NCBI RefSeq assembly: GCF_000803645.1
Contig: NZ_CP009122.1
Coordinates: 286,501 to 350,500, forward strand
Source of the DNA: Sphingopyxis fribergensis
Lineage (GTDB): Bacteria; Pseudomonadota; Alphaproteobacteria; Sphingomonadales; Sphingomonadaceae
Direction: 5' to 3'
DNA length: 64,000 bases
Shown: positions 36,107 through 44,758 of the stretch, piece after piece
Layout of the letters: each line of letters opens with the position of its first letter
Numbering within the stretch: the first letter of the stretch is position 1
Program-made: the position numbers and the translations under genes
The notes under the pieces: model-generated
What the model was told of the DNA's origin: nothing
Seen by the model: the letters and a program-made list of their open reading frames with translations, nothing else
Databases searched by the model: none

Positions 36107-36586
36107 ATGGTTATGCCGCGTATACCAAACGACGAGACGAACTCCGCCGCCGCGGGCGCTGCCGCCGAGGAAGGCCGAAGGCCGACGCTGGTGGCAGCGC
36201 CCGCGGCGGCATCGCCCGAGCTCTCGGACCGCCCGCAGCGGCGGAACTTTGGCGCCAAATATAAGCTGCAGATCCTCGACGAGATTGATCGTGCCGCCGG
36301 CACACCAGGGGCGATCGGTGCCATCTTGCGGCGTGAAGGAATCTATTCCTCCTCGATTACCGAGTGGCGGCGGTTGCGCGCTACTGGGGCATATGAAGGT
36401 CTGAGCCCCGTGAAGCGGGGCCCAAAGCCGATGGCATCCAACCCCGTGTCAGCAGAGCACGCGCAGCTGAAGCGAGAGCACAAACGGCTTCAGCAGCGCC
36501 TGGAGCGTGCCGAAGCTGTGATAGAAATTCAAAAAAAAGTCGCGCGTTTGATAGGCTTCCCGATCGAGGACGACGAGAAGCCGTGA
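36107..36586 (+). CDS. IS3-family transposase subunit A (HTH)
   Basis: 159-aa DNA-binding subunit. An Ala-rich N-terminus is followed by an HTH region 'RRNFGAKYKLQILDEIDRA' and 'AILRREGIYSSSITEWRRLRATGAYEGLSPVKRGPKP', then a C-terminal coiled coil ('EHAQLKREHKRLQQRLERAEAVIEIQKKVARL'). It overlaps the B gene by 4 bases (GTGA), so separate translation with coupling is possible instead of the usual frameshift. Intact. Confidence 0.85.
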   Translation: MVMPRIPNDETNSAAAGAAAEEGRRPTLVAAPAAASPELSDRPQRRNFGAKYKLQILDEIDRAAGTPGAIGAILRREGIYSSSITEWRRLRATGAYEGLSPVKRGPKPMASNPVSAEHAQLKREHKRLQQRLERAEAVIEIQKKVARLIGFPIEDDEKP

Positions 36587-37596
36587 TGGATGCGTTGGCT
36601 ACGCTGGGTACCGGCTCGGGCATCATTGCGGCGGCTTGTGACGCGCTGGGCGTGTCGCGTGCGACTTTCCATCGCCGTCAGGTTGCTGTGGCTTATCCCC
36701 CCGCTGCTCGCGGCAAACGGCCAGCGCCAGCGCGTACCATTCTCGGGCCAGAGCGTCAGCATATCATCGATTTGCTGCGAGAGCCGCACTTTGCAGACCT
36801 CGCACCTGCGGAGATCTACGCTACGCTGCTCGATCAGGGCATCTACCACTGTTCGATCCGTACAATGTACCGGATCCTCCACGAGCATCAGGAAGTTAGG
36901 GAACGCCGTCGGCAACTTCGCCACCCCGTCTATCAGAAACCCGAGCTGCTGGCCGAAGGCCCCAATCAAGTCTGGTCATGGGACATCACCAAGCTCATGG
37001 GGCCGAGCAAATGGACCTACTTCTACCTTTATGTAATCATTGATATATTTAGCCGACGCGTCGTTGGATGGCATGTCGCCGACACCGAAAGCGCTGCTCT
37101 GTTCAAGCCGCTATTCGAAGATTGCGTCGCCAAACATAACGTCTCACCAGGCCAGCTCACCCTACACGCCGACCGCGGGCCATCGATGAAGGCCAAGGCT
37201 ACCGCGCTCATGCTCGCCGATCTCGGCGTCACCAAATCCCACAGCCGGCCATATACCTCGAACGACAATCCTTTCTCGGAAAGCCACTTCAAGACATTGA
37301 AATATCAGCCACAGTTCCCAAAACGCTTCGGCTGCGCCCAAGACGCAAGGACGTTCTGCCGGCACTTCTTCGCCTGGTATAACCGAGACCATCATCATCT
37401 CGGCATCGGGCTGATGACGCCCGACCAGGTGCATTACGGCCAGGCAGATGCAGTCCACGCCGCCCGTCAAACGATCCTCGATGACGCCTACCGCTCAAAC
37501 CCAGAGCGCTTCGTCAATCGACCACCACGACCGCCACAAAAACCAACCGCGGTCTGGATCAACCCACCGGCCCAGGAGCGAAAGACGATAGCTTAA
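36583..37596 (+). CDS. IS3-family transposase subunit B (DDE integrase)
   Basis: 337-aa catalytic subunit. The rve core has the first Asp in 'WSWDITKLMG', the second Asp in 'TLHADRGPSM' and Glu in 'NDNPFSESHFKTLKY', so the DDE triad is complete. The N-terminal HTH region ('ACDALGVSRATFHRRQ') is present. GTG at 36583 or ATG at 36586 may start it. It ends 15 bases inside the right terminal repeat. Intact, so the element may still be active. Confidence 0.88.
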   Translation: MMDALATLGTGSGIIAAACDALGVSRATFHRRQVAVAYPPAARGKRPAPARTILGPERQHIIDLLREPHFADLAPAEIYATLLDQGIYHCSIRTMYRILHEHQEVRERRRQLRHPVYQKPELLAEGPNQVWSWDITKLMGPSKWTYFYLYVIIDIFSRRVVGWHVADTESAALFKPLFEDCVAKHNVSPGQLTLHADRGPSMKAKATALMLADLGVTKSHSRPYTSNDNPFSESHFKTLKYQPQFPKRFGCAQDARTFCRHFFAWYNRDHHHLGIGLMTPDQVHYGQADAVHAARQTILDDAYRSNPERFVNRPPRPPQKPTAVWINPPAQERKTIA

Positions 37597-37823
37597 TCTC
37601 CCGACCCGGCTGTCTCACAATCGTTGACACGTTCCGTGGGCCGGCGCAGGCATGCGAAGTTCGCAAAGGGATCTTGCAGATGCTTGTCGTCCAGAAAAAC
37701 TAGGCGATCTGGTGTTCCTGGAGCGGCGGCCGATCACGTCAAACTACTCAGCGCACCCAGTTTAGCGAAGTTTGCTGCGGCTCTTACACGGTTAAGGTCG
37801 GACGCTTACGCCTTTGCCACCGC

Positions 37824-38855
37824 CTAGTTCTCAAGCGAGCCGAGTTTTGCCAGTTCCCCAGGGGTGGCGCCTGTCCAGGCCTTGATGCCGCGGCAAGCGC
37901 TCGATGCCTCTGAGTATCCTAATTGCTCGGCGAGCCGGGCGACGGGAGCTTGACCCGGTGCGCACAGTTCACGCGCCTTTCTCTCACGCTCGTCGCGAAC
38001 GATCGCTCGTAGGCTGGTGCCGCTTAGCGCCAATTTGCGCTGCAGCGTTCTCTCCGCGAGCCCCACGGCCTTACCGATGGTAGCCAGCGTTACCGGCTCG
38101 GTGCCGAGGCGTGCGGCGACCGCAGCTTGTACGCGCTCGACGAGGAACGCCGGCAACCCGCGATCTTCGATCAGGTCGCTGAGGTGGCGCTGCATGAACG
38201 GAAAGAACACCGCCGACGCGGCATCGCGGAAGGTCGTGCCGGCGTCATCGTTGTCGATCAGGATGCGGTTGGTCTCCTGCCCGAAATAGATCGGGGCCTT
38301 GAAGAACTGGCGGAGCGGCGCAATGTCGTGCGGGGCGGAATCCTCGAAATGGATTTCGCTTGGGTGCCAATGCGGGCCGAGCCGCAGGCGCAGCCAGCAG
38401 ATCGTCGCGCCGATGGTGAAAAGTGCATCCTGCCGCCGCAGTCCGCTAAGATTGCGCGCATGAACCCGGTACGACCAGCTGAACAGGGCCTTGTCCTGTT
38501 CGCAGATCGCATCGGCCCCCTCCTGCCATGCGCCGAGGAAGGCGCTGAGATGCGCGAACCCGTCGGAGATGCTCGACGCCGTGCTGAACAGCACCCCCAG
38601 CGGCCCCAGCGCGCTGGGTTGGAAGCGGCGGCACAGTTCGAGGCCGAGATTAGGCTCGCGATAGCGTCGGGCGGCCCCTTCGAAAAAGACGAGATAATCG
38701 CGCAACGGGATCCAGGCATAGGGATCAGCAGATGCAAGCGCGGGCGTCGGCCAAGGTGCTCTGCCCTGCGCCATGGCCCAGTCGCGCGTGGCGGCCGTGA
38801 CCGAGTGAAGAACGCTGGTTCGCACCCGGGGCTCTGCGTCTGAAGATCGTGCCAT
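37824..38855 (-). CDS. AraC-family regulator of the adjacent uptake/catabolic operon
   Basis: 343-aa regulator with an N-terminal arabinose-binding-like domain of OruR/ArgR-type AraC proteins ('YREPNLGLELCRRFQPSALGPLGVLFSTASSISDGFAHL'-type sequence). The C-terminal double HTH has 'AVGLAERTLQRKLALSGTSLRAIVRDERERKARELC' and 'ARLAEQLGYSEASSACRGIKAWTGATPGEL'. ATG at 38855 has GGGAGG just before it; longer readings upstream run into the operator region. Transcribed divergently from the TonB receptor operon. It likely activates that operon in response to its substrate. Confidence 0.9.
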   Translation of the reverse strand: MARSSDAEPRVRTSVLHSVTAATRDWAMAQGRAPWPTPALASADPYAWIPLRDYLVFFEGAARRYREPNLGLELCRRFQPSALGPLGVLFSTASSISDGFAHLSAFLGAWQEGADAICEQDKALFSWSYRVHARNLSGLRRQDALFTIGATICWLRLRLGPHWHPSEIHFEDSAPHDIAPLRQFFKAPIYFGQETNRILIDNDDAGTTFRDAASAVFFPFMQRHLSDLIEDRGLPAFLVERVQAAVAARLGTEPVTLATIGKAVGLAERTLQRKLALSGTSLRAIVRDERERKARELCAPGQAPVARLAEQLGYSEASSACRGIKAWTGATPGELAKLGSLEN

Positions 38856-38930
38856 CGCCTCCCTCGAAACCGGAACGGACCGCCGGCACAACCCGCAGCT
38901 CTGCGCGGCATCCACGGCCAAACTAGAAAG

Positions 38931-38969
38931 ACTGGCGCATTTCGTCAATATACTGGCGCATTTAGTCAA
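38931..38969. promoter_or_regulatory. 21-bp-spaced direct repeat, probable AraC-type operator
   Basis: Two copies of ACTGGCGCATTTCGTCAA / ACTGGCGCATTTAGTCAA (38931-38948 and 38952-38969) differ at one base and have a period of 21 bp, two helical turns. Direct repeats with this spacing are the classic binding pattern of dimeric AraC-family activators. They lie between the divergent araC gene and the TonB receptor gene. Confidence 0.6.
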
Positions 38970-39169
38970 CGCGATTGGCGTCGATACATGTAGGTTGAAC
39001 ATATCAAGAATAAAAACATTCCCGAAAATCTTATCGGGCAAATTTCGCGCTTAAATCGGCACGATAAGAGGCCGGCGGCGCACGCACGTCCTGAAAAAAT
39101 CTGAAATAACGGGCCTGAAGAAAACAGGTCGGGAGGAAAGCAGTAACTGCAAACATGGGGGTAAAATCG

Positions 39170-41497
39170 ATGAAGCGTATATTGTTATTTTGCACATCCT
39201 CTCTCACACTATGTTCAGCTCCGGCCTTCGCCCAGCGAACGGCTGAGGCTGCGGACCAGGCCCAGACATCCGTTGCCGAAAACAGCGGCGAGATCGTCGT
39301 CACCGCGACGCGTTCGGCGCAGGTCGTCAGCCGCGTGCCGATCAGCATCAGCGCCTACAACCAAGCCTCGCTCGACAAGACCGGCGTTCGCGACGTCGCC
39401 GGCATCGTCGCGCAGACCCCGGGCTTGGTGTTTCAGACCACCAGCCGCGCCACCAACATCGCCATCCGCGGCATCAGTTCAACCGCTGGGGCGGCTACGA
39501 CCGGGATCTACATCGACGACACCCCGATCCAGATCCGTTCGCTCGGTTATGGCGGTGGCAATGCCTATCCGATCATCTTCGATCTCGACCGGGTCGAAGT
39601 CCTGCGCGGCCCGCAAGGCACGCTGTTCGGCGCCGGCTCGGAAGGCGGCACGGTGCGCTTCATCACCCCCAAGCCCGACATGACCCGCCAAAGCGGCTAC
39701 TTGCGCAGCGAGTTGGCGTTCACCGAAAGCGGCGCCCCGTCGTACGAGGCGGGAGCGGCACTCGGCGGCCCGCTGGTGGCCGACAAGATCGCCTATCGCG
39801 CCAGCGGTTACTATCGCCGCAACGGGGGGTATGTCGACCGGCGCAACTTCGACACCAAGGCCACGGTCAGCCACAACGACAACTGGGACCGCAGCTACGC
39901 CGGCCGTCTCGCCTTGGCCTTTGCGCCTAGCGAGACGCTGACGATCACGCCGTCGATTTTCTACCAGAATACCTTCTCGCACGGGTCGTCGTTCTACTGG
40001 GATAGCCTGTCCGATCTCGATGCGCACCGCTACATCAACGACCAGCCGGGCGCCGAACCTTCGCACGACGAATTCTACTTGCCCGCGCTAAATATCGACT
40101 ACGACATGGGGCCGATGCGCCTGGTCGCCAACGCCTCCTACTTCGACCGCAGCACCCGCAATACGGTCGATTACACGACCTTAAACCAGAGCCTGTTCAC
40201 CGGCATTTCGCTGCCCAGCATCCCCGGGCAGCACGCGGAAAGCAATTACAGCAACACCCAGAAGAACTACACTGGCGAGTTGCGCCTGCAATCGAACGAT
40301 GCCGACGCGCGGCTGCGCTGGGTGGTGGGCGGATTTTGGTCGCGCAACCGGCAGACCGCGCAGCAGCAGGTCGCGGACACCTACTTCCCGACCTATATCC
40401 TGAGCACCTTCGGTGCTCCCTATACCGCGATCTTCGGCCAGTCCCTGGTCGATGGTCACCTGATCTACGACCAGGTTACCCGTTCGGTCGATTCACAGTA
40501 TGCCATCTTCGGGGAAGCCACCTATCGCATAGTCGAAGGCCTCTCCTTCACCGCTGGCCTGCGCTACAGCCATACCAAGTTCGAAATCTCAGCACTGGCG
40601 CAGGGCCCCGTGGTCGGTCCGAAGACCATCGACTCCGGAGTCCAAAAGGAAAATCCGGTCACGCCCAAGTTCGGCCTCAATTACCAGTTCAACCGCAACA
40701 ACCTCGTCTACGTGACCGTCTCCAAGGGCTTCCGGCCGGGCGGCTACAATCCCGCCGTCGGGCTCCCGTGCAACGGCAACCTCGTCAGCCTGGGCCTGAC
40801 CGACCGTCCGCCGCTCTACAACTCGGACTCGGTGTGGAGCTACGAGGTCGGATCGAAGAACAAGGCTTTCGGCGGCAAGGTCCAACTGGCGGCCAGCGCC
40901 TATCAGGTCGACTGGAACAGCATCCAGCAGAACGTCTTCCTCAATAGCTGCGGCTTTCAGTTCACCGGCAACCTCGGCTCGGTACGCAGTCGCGGCTTCG
41001 ATCTCGACGTGCAGGTGAACGTGACGCCGAACCTGCTGGTGTCGGCAGCAGTCGGCTACACCAACGCAACGTTCCAGAAGACCGTGTTTGGCGGCCCGAG
41101 CGCGACCAGCGCGGTGGCGAGTGCCGGTGATGCGGTGGTCGCCCCGCCGTGGACTGTGGCGCTGCACGGCGAATACACCCGCCCCGTGCTTGACGGGCAC
41201 GAAGGCTACCTGCGCCTCGACTACAACTTCAAGAGCCATCAGGCCGCGATGACCCCCGGCCTCAATCCCGCCAACGGCATCGCCGATCCCACGATCGACA
41301 ACGTCCCTGCCACGCACCTGCTCTCGCTGCGCACGGGCCTGCGGCTCAATGGCATCGATGTCTCGGCGTTCGTCAACAACCTGCTTGACGACAACGCCTG
41401 GATCGCCCGCCAGCGCGACAACACCCGCTCCACGCTGTATCGCTCCATGTCGAACCGCCCCCGGACCTGGGGCATGACTGCGTCCTACCGCTTCTGA
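39170..41497 (+). CDS. TonB-dependent receptor (transport class)
   Basis: 775-aa outer-membrane receptor without an STN domain. The signal peptide (ILLFCTSSLTLCSAPAFAQ) and TonB box region ('SGEIVVTATRSAQ') are followed by the plug ('NIAIRGISSTAGAATTGIYIDDTPI', 'VEVLRGPQGTLFGAGSEGGTVRFITPKP') and a barrel ending in 'TWGMTASYRF'. An ATG at 39155 is five codons upstream and also possible; 39170 was preferred because GGGGGT precedes it. First gene of an operon with permease, oxidase, cupin and amidohydrolase; it probably imports that pathway's substrate. Confidence 0.92.
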   Translation: MKRILLFCTSSLTLCSAPAFAQRTAEAADQAQTSVAENSGEIVVTATRSAQVVSRVPISISAYNQASLDKTGVRDVAGIVAQTPGLVFQTTSRATNIAIRGISSTAGAATTGIYIDDTPIQIRSLGYGGGNAYPIIFDLDRVEVLRGPQGTLFGAGSEGGTVRFITPKPDMTRQSGYLRSELAFTESGAPSYEAGAALGGPLVADKIAYRASGYYRRNGGYVDRRNFDTKATVSHNDNWDRSYAGRLALAFAPSETLTITPSIFYQNTFSHGSSFYWDSLSDLDAHRYINDQPGAEPSHDEFYLPALNIDYDMGPMRLVANASYFDRSTRNTVDYTTLNQSLFTGISLPSIPGQHAESNYSNTQKNYTGELRLQSNDADARLRWVVGGFWSRNRQTAQQQVADTYFPTYILSTFGAPYTAIFGQSLVDGHLIYDQVTRSVDSQYAIFGEATYRIVEGLSFTAGLRYSHTKFEISALAQGPVVGPKTIDSGVQKENPVTPKFGLNYQFNRNNLVYVTVSKGFRPGGYNPAVGLPCNGNLVSLGLTDRPPLYNSDSVWSYEVGSKNKAFGGKVQLAASAYQVDWNSIQQNVFLNSCGFQFTGNLGSVRSRGFDLDVQVNVTPNLLVSAAVGYTNATFQKTVFGGPSATSAVASAGDAVVAPPWTVALHGEYTRPVLDGHEGYLRLDYNFKSHQAAMTPGLNPANGIADPTIDNVPATHLLSLRTGLRLNGIDVSAFVNNLLDDNAWIARQRDNTRSTLYRSMSNRPRTWGMTASYRF

Positions 41498-41568
41498 TGC
41501 CGCTATCCGGCCCCGTGGCCGGACAGCAGCCCATCCACAGCGGACAACACGGATCGAGGACCATCTGC

Positions 41569-43017
41569 ATGGAACGATCGAAAACCAGAATGCAGGACGC
41601 GCCACACGACCGGTTGACCGGTTCGATCGGCGTCGGCCACATCGTCTTCTTCGTAGTCGCCGCCGCCGCGCCGCTGACCTCGGTAGTCGGCGCCTCTCCC
41701 GCCGCCTTCGCCTTTGGCAACGGCGCGGGCGTACCGGGGACCTATCTCGTCGCGGGCCTGCTATACCTGCTCTTTTCGGTAGGTTTCACCGCGATGAGCA
41801 CCCGCATCGATTCGACCGGCGGGTTCTTCCAATACATCACGCTGGGCCTTGGCGGGCGCATGGGGGCGGCGGGCGCAATGGTCTCGATCGCCACCTACTC
41901 CGCGATCCAGTTGTCGATCCTCGCGCTGGCCGGGGTCTACCTCGGCGATGTCGCAGGCCCACTCGGCCTGGCCCTGCCATGGTGGGCCTGGGCCGGGGCG
42001 ATCATCGGCGTCGTGATGCTCGTCGGCCGCCGCCATGTCGAGCTGAGCGGCAACATCCTGGGTGTCTGCATGCTGGCCGAAATCGCCATCCTGCTGCTGC
42101 TCGACCTGGGCTGCCTGCTGCATGCCGGGCCACACGGCATCGGCCTCGACGCCTTCGCTCCCAACATCGTATTGGGCAAGGGGCTGGGCGTCTCGATGGT
42201 CTTCGTGATCGGATCGTTCATGGGCTTCGAGGCCACCGCGCTGTTCGCCGAGGAAGCGCGCGATGCAAAGACCAGCATTCCGCGCGCGACCTACCTCGCG
42301 GTCGGGGCGATCATGGCCTTCTATGCCTTCTCGACCTGGTCAATCACCCAGTATTACGGCCCGGACCGGGTCACGGCGATTGCCGCCGCCGGCCTCGACA
42401 CGTTCTATTTCCGCGCCACGGAAGAGGTGCTCGGTGGGTGGGCGACCGCGGTTATGCGCGCCCTGCTGATCCTCAGCCTGTTCGCCTGCGCGCTTTCGCT
42501 GCACAGTTCGATTAACCGTTACCTGCTGGCACTCGCCCGCGAAGGCCTGCTGTCGCGTTCACTCAGTAGGGTCAACCCGGCGCACGGCGCTCCGGTCGCC
42601 GCCGGCAAGGTACAGGGGGCCATGGCCGTCGCCCTCGTCGTCGGTGCGGCATTGCTGCGGCCGGATCCCTATGCAGTTGTCTTCGGCTGGGCCTCGGCCT
42701 TTGCGGTAATGGGCATCCTGGCCGTCCAAATCGTGGTCTGCATCGCGATCGTGCGCTTCTTCCGGAACGTGCCCGATTGCCCCTCGCGCTGGGTCGGGCT
42801 GGTTGCCCCGACCCTCGCCGGGCTCGGTCTCGCGGTCTGTCTCGCCTGCGTGATTGCGAACCTGCCCCTGCTCGCCGGTAGCGATAGCCCAGCCCTGCAT
42901 ATTTTCCCGGCCGTGCTCGTGCTGATCGGACTGGCTGGTGCGTGGCGCGCGCACGCTCGCCGGCGTGATCGGCCCGGGCGCGATGCCACCCTACGACTTT
43001 TGGGAGACGAAACATGA
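41569..43017 (+). CDS. APC-superfamily amino acid/amine permease
   Basis: About 482-aa inner-membrane transporter with roughly 12 membrane helices. It begins 'RLTGSIGVGHIVFFVVAAAAPLTSVVGASP', the helix-1 pattern of APC permeases. 'SFMGFEATALFAEEARDAKTSIPRATYLAV' matches the conserved helix 6-7 region that binds substrate. ATG at 41569 was chosen; an upstream in-frame start at 41497 lacks support. It ends in ATGA overlap with the oxidase gene, so the imported substrate is probably oxidised by that enzyme. Confidence 0.9.
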   Translation: MERSKTRMQDAPHDRLTGSIGVGHIVFFVVAAAAPLTSVVGASPAAFAFGNGAGVPGTYLVAGLLYLLFSVGFTAMSTRIDSTGGFFQYITLGLGGRMGAAGAMVSIATYSAIQLSILALAGVYLGDVAGPLGLALPWWAWAGAIIGVVMLVGRRHVELSGNILGVCMLAEIAILLLLDLGCLLHAGPHGIGLDAFAPNIVLGKGLGVSMVFVIGSFMGFEATALFAEEARDAKTSIPRATYLAVGAIMAFYAFSTWSITQYYGPDRVTAIAAAGLDTFYFRATEEVLGGWATAVMRALLILSLFACALSLHSSINRYLLALAREGLLSRSLSRVNPAHGAPVAAGKVQGAMAVALVVGAALLRPDPYAVVFGWASAFAVMGILAVQIVVCIAIVRFFRNVPDCPSRWVGLVAPTLAGLGLAVCLACVIANLPLLAGSDSPALHIFPAVLVLIGLAGAWRAHARRRDRPGRDATLRLLGDET

Positions 43018-44339
43018 GCTTGCCACTTGCCAACGACCTCTGGAAGCGCCTCGACGCCCCAAACTACTATCGGGCCACCAAGAAGTATAACCTGTCGTTT
43101 CCGGTGCTCGAGGAAAACCTCGACGTCGACGTCGTGGTTATTGGCGGCGGCTTTTCGGGGATCAACACCGCGCTCGAACTGGCCGAGAAGGGCATCACCA
43201 ACATCGCCGTGCTCGAGGCCCAAGTCCTCGGCTATGGCGGCACCGGCCGCAACGGTGGGCAGGTCATGGCCGGTATCGGCCACGACATCAACGCAGTTTC
43301 GCGCCATGTCGGTCCTGAAGGCATGGAGACGCTTTTCCAAATCGGGACGCTCGGCGCCGGGGTGATCCGCGAGCGCATCGCGCGCTATGGCATTGATGCC
43401 GATTTGTGCCGCGGCTATGGCTACCTCTCGCTCAACCCGCGCCAGACCCGCACCCTGCACAAGTGGCTGAGCGAATTCACCGAGGCCGAGCCTGACGAGG
43501 ACATCGAACTGCTTCAGGGCACCGCCGTGCACACGGTAATCGGGTCCGACCGCTACGACGCGGTGATCAAACACATGGGCGGTGGCCATGTCCATTCGCT
43601 CAACCTCCTGCTCGGCGAGGCCACGGCACTGGCTGGCCACGGCGCGCGCATCTACGAGCACAGCCCAGTGCAGTCGGTCGACTATGGCCCGCGCATCATT
43701 GTGCGTACGCCAAAGGGCACGGTGCGCGCCAATAAGTTGCTGTGGGCCTGTGACAGCTTCCTCGACAAGCTGGAGCCGGCGATCCACGCCAAGACCATCA
43801 ATACTTATTCGTTCCAGGTCGCCACGCAAGAACTGCCGTTCGAAATTGCCGAGCGCATCAGTCCGATCCGCGGCGCGTTCAGCGACATCAGCCCGGTGAT
43901 CAACTATTTCCGCGTCACCAACGAGAACCGCCTGCTGTTCGGCTCGGCCACGCGCTGGCTGGAATACGTCCCGCGCGATTTCGCCGCGTGGAACCGCAAG
44001 CTGATGTTGGAAATCTTCCCGTTCCTCGCCGACACGGCGATCGACTTTGCCTGGGGCGGGCCGATGGCCTGCAGCGCCAACCTGTTCCCGCAGATCGGCA
44101 CTCTGCCCGACCGGCCCAATGCCTTCTACGTCCAGGGCTATTCGGGCTTCGGCGTGACCCCCTCGCACATCGTCTGCAAGGTGCTGGCAGAAGGCATGAG
44201 CGAGGGCTCTGCCCGCTACGACCTGGTCCGCTCGATCCCTCACGCCGCGATCCTCGGCAAGGATCACTTCGCCCCCGCGCTGCTGAGCGCCGCCAAGACC
44301 TGGCACCAGCTTGCAGGCTATTTCAACGGTCGCCGCTGA
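43014..44339 (+). CDS. FAD-dependent amine oxidase/dehydrogenase (DAO family, PuuB-like)
   Basis: 441-aa flavoenzyme of the D-amino-acid oxidase family. The FAD-binding motif 'VDVVVIGGGFSGINTALELAEKG' is at about residues 38-60, followed by 'GYGGTGRNGGQVMAG', a pattern shared with gamma-glutamylputrescine oxidase. The C-terminal FAD loop is 'NAFYVQGYSGFGVTPSHI'. Likely reaction: oxidative deamination of an amine or amino acid brought in by the permease. It is coupled to the permease gene by ATGA. The exact substrate cannot be read from sequence. Confidence 0.9.
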   Translation: MSLPLANDLWKRLDAPNYYRATKKYNLSFPVLEENLDVDVVVIGGGFSGINTALELAEKGITNIAVLEAQVLGYGGTGRNGGQVMAGIGHDINAVSRHVGPEGMETLFQIGTLGAGVIRERIARYGIDADLCRGYGYLSLNPRQTRTLHKWLSEFTEAEPDEDIELLQGTAVHTVIGSDRYDAVIKHMGGGHVHSLNLLLGEATALAGHGARIYEHSPVQSVDYGPRIIVRTPKGTVRANKLLWACDSFLDKLEPAIHAKTINTYSFQVATQELPFEIAERISPIRGAFSDISPVINYFRVTNENRLLFGSATRWLEYVPRDFAAWNRKLMLEIFPFLADTAIDFAWGGPMACSANLFPQIGTLPDRPNAFYVQGYSGFGVTPSHIVCKVLAEGMSEGSARYDLVRSIPHAAILGKDHFAPALLSAAKTWHQLAGYFNGRR

Positions 44340-44363
44340 CCCCGTTTTCAAAAGAGTTCGACC

Positions 44364-44726
44364 ATGACGCTGTTTCCCTTCGCTACCGATGCCCACCCCG
44401 ACCTCGATCCTTGGGGTACCGTCGTCGACCTCGGGTCTGAACTGCTCGCTGGCAAAGGCGCCGCCTTCGGCAAGATCACCGCCGGAACCCCGGACGCGCC
44501 ATTCCACTCCGCTTATTTCGGCGTCAGCCGCAGCCAGTTCCGGATGACCTACCCGTTCAACGAACATGCCGTCGTGGTCGCGGGAACGGTATCGCTGACC
44601 GACGAGGCCACCGGCGAGAGCCGCACCTTCACCACAGGCGAGGGCTGGTTTGTCGAAAAGGGCACCGCGATCGTGTGGGACGTGCAGTCCGACCTATTCG
44701 TCAAGCATTATCTCGCCGTAGCATGA
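44364..44726 (+). CDS. Cupin-domain protein (EutQ/cupin_3-like)
   Basis: 120-aa single-domain cupin with 'YPFNEHAVVVAGTVSLTDEATGESRTFTTGEGWFVEKGTAIVWDV', the two-motif core of cupin_3 proteins often found beside PuuB-like oxidases. The first metal motif is reduced (NEH rather than HxH), so metal binding is uncertain. It overlaps a possible ATG of the next gene (44723). Probable accessory role in the catabolic pathway. Confidence 0.85.
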   Translation: MTLFPFATDAHPDLDPWGTVVDLGSELLAGKGAAFGKITAGTPDAPFHSAYFGVSRSQFRMTYPFNEHAVVVAGTVSLTDEATGESRTFTTGEGWFVEKGTAIVWDVQSDLFVKHYLAVA

Positions 44727-44758
44727 TCCGTATCCCTCGTTTCAAGGACACTTGCGCC

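Larger units (their letters stand above)
36053..37617. mobile_element. IS3-family insertion sequence
   Basis: About 1565-bp element bounded by the terminal inverted repeat TGAGACA at 36053-36059 and TGTCTCA at 37611-37617. Inside the ends the similarity continues weakly (GCCGG and ATT-AGC blocks). It contains two plus-strand transposase genes. The bases just outside the two ends (..ACGG and CAAT..) do not match, so no target-site duplication is seen. The 206 bases to its right, up to the araC gene, hold nothing recognisable. Confidence 0.75.
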
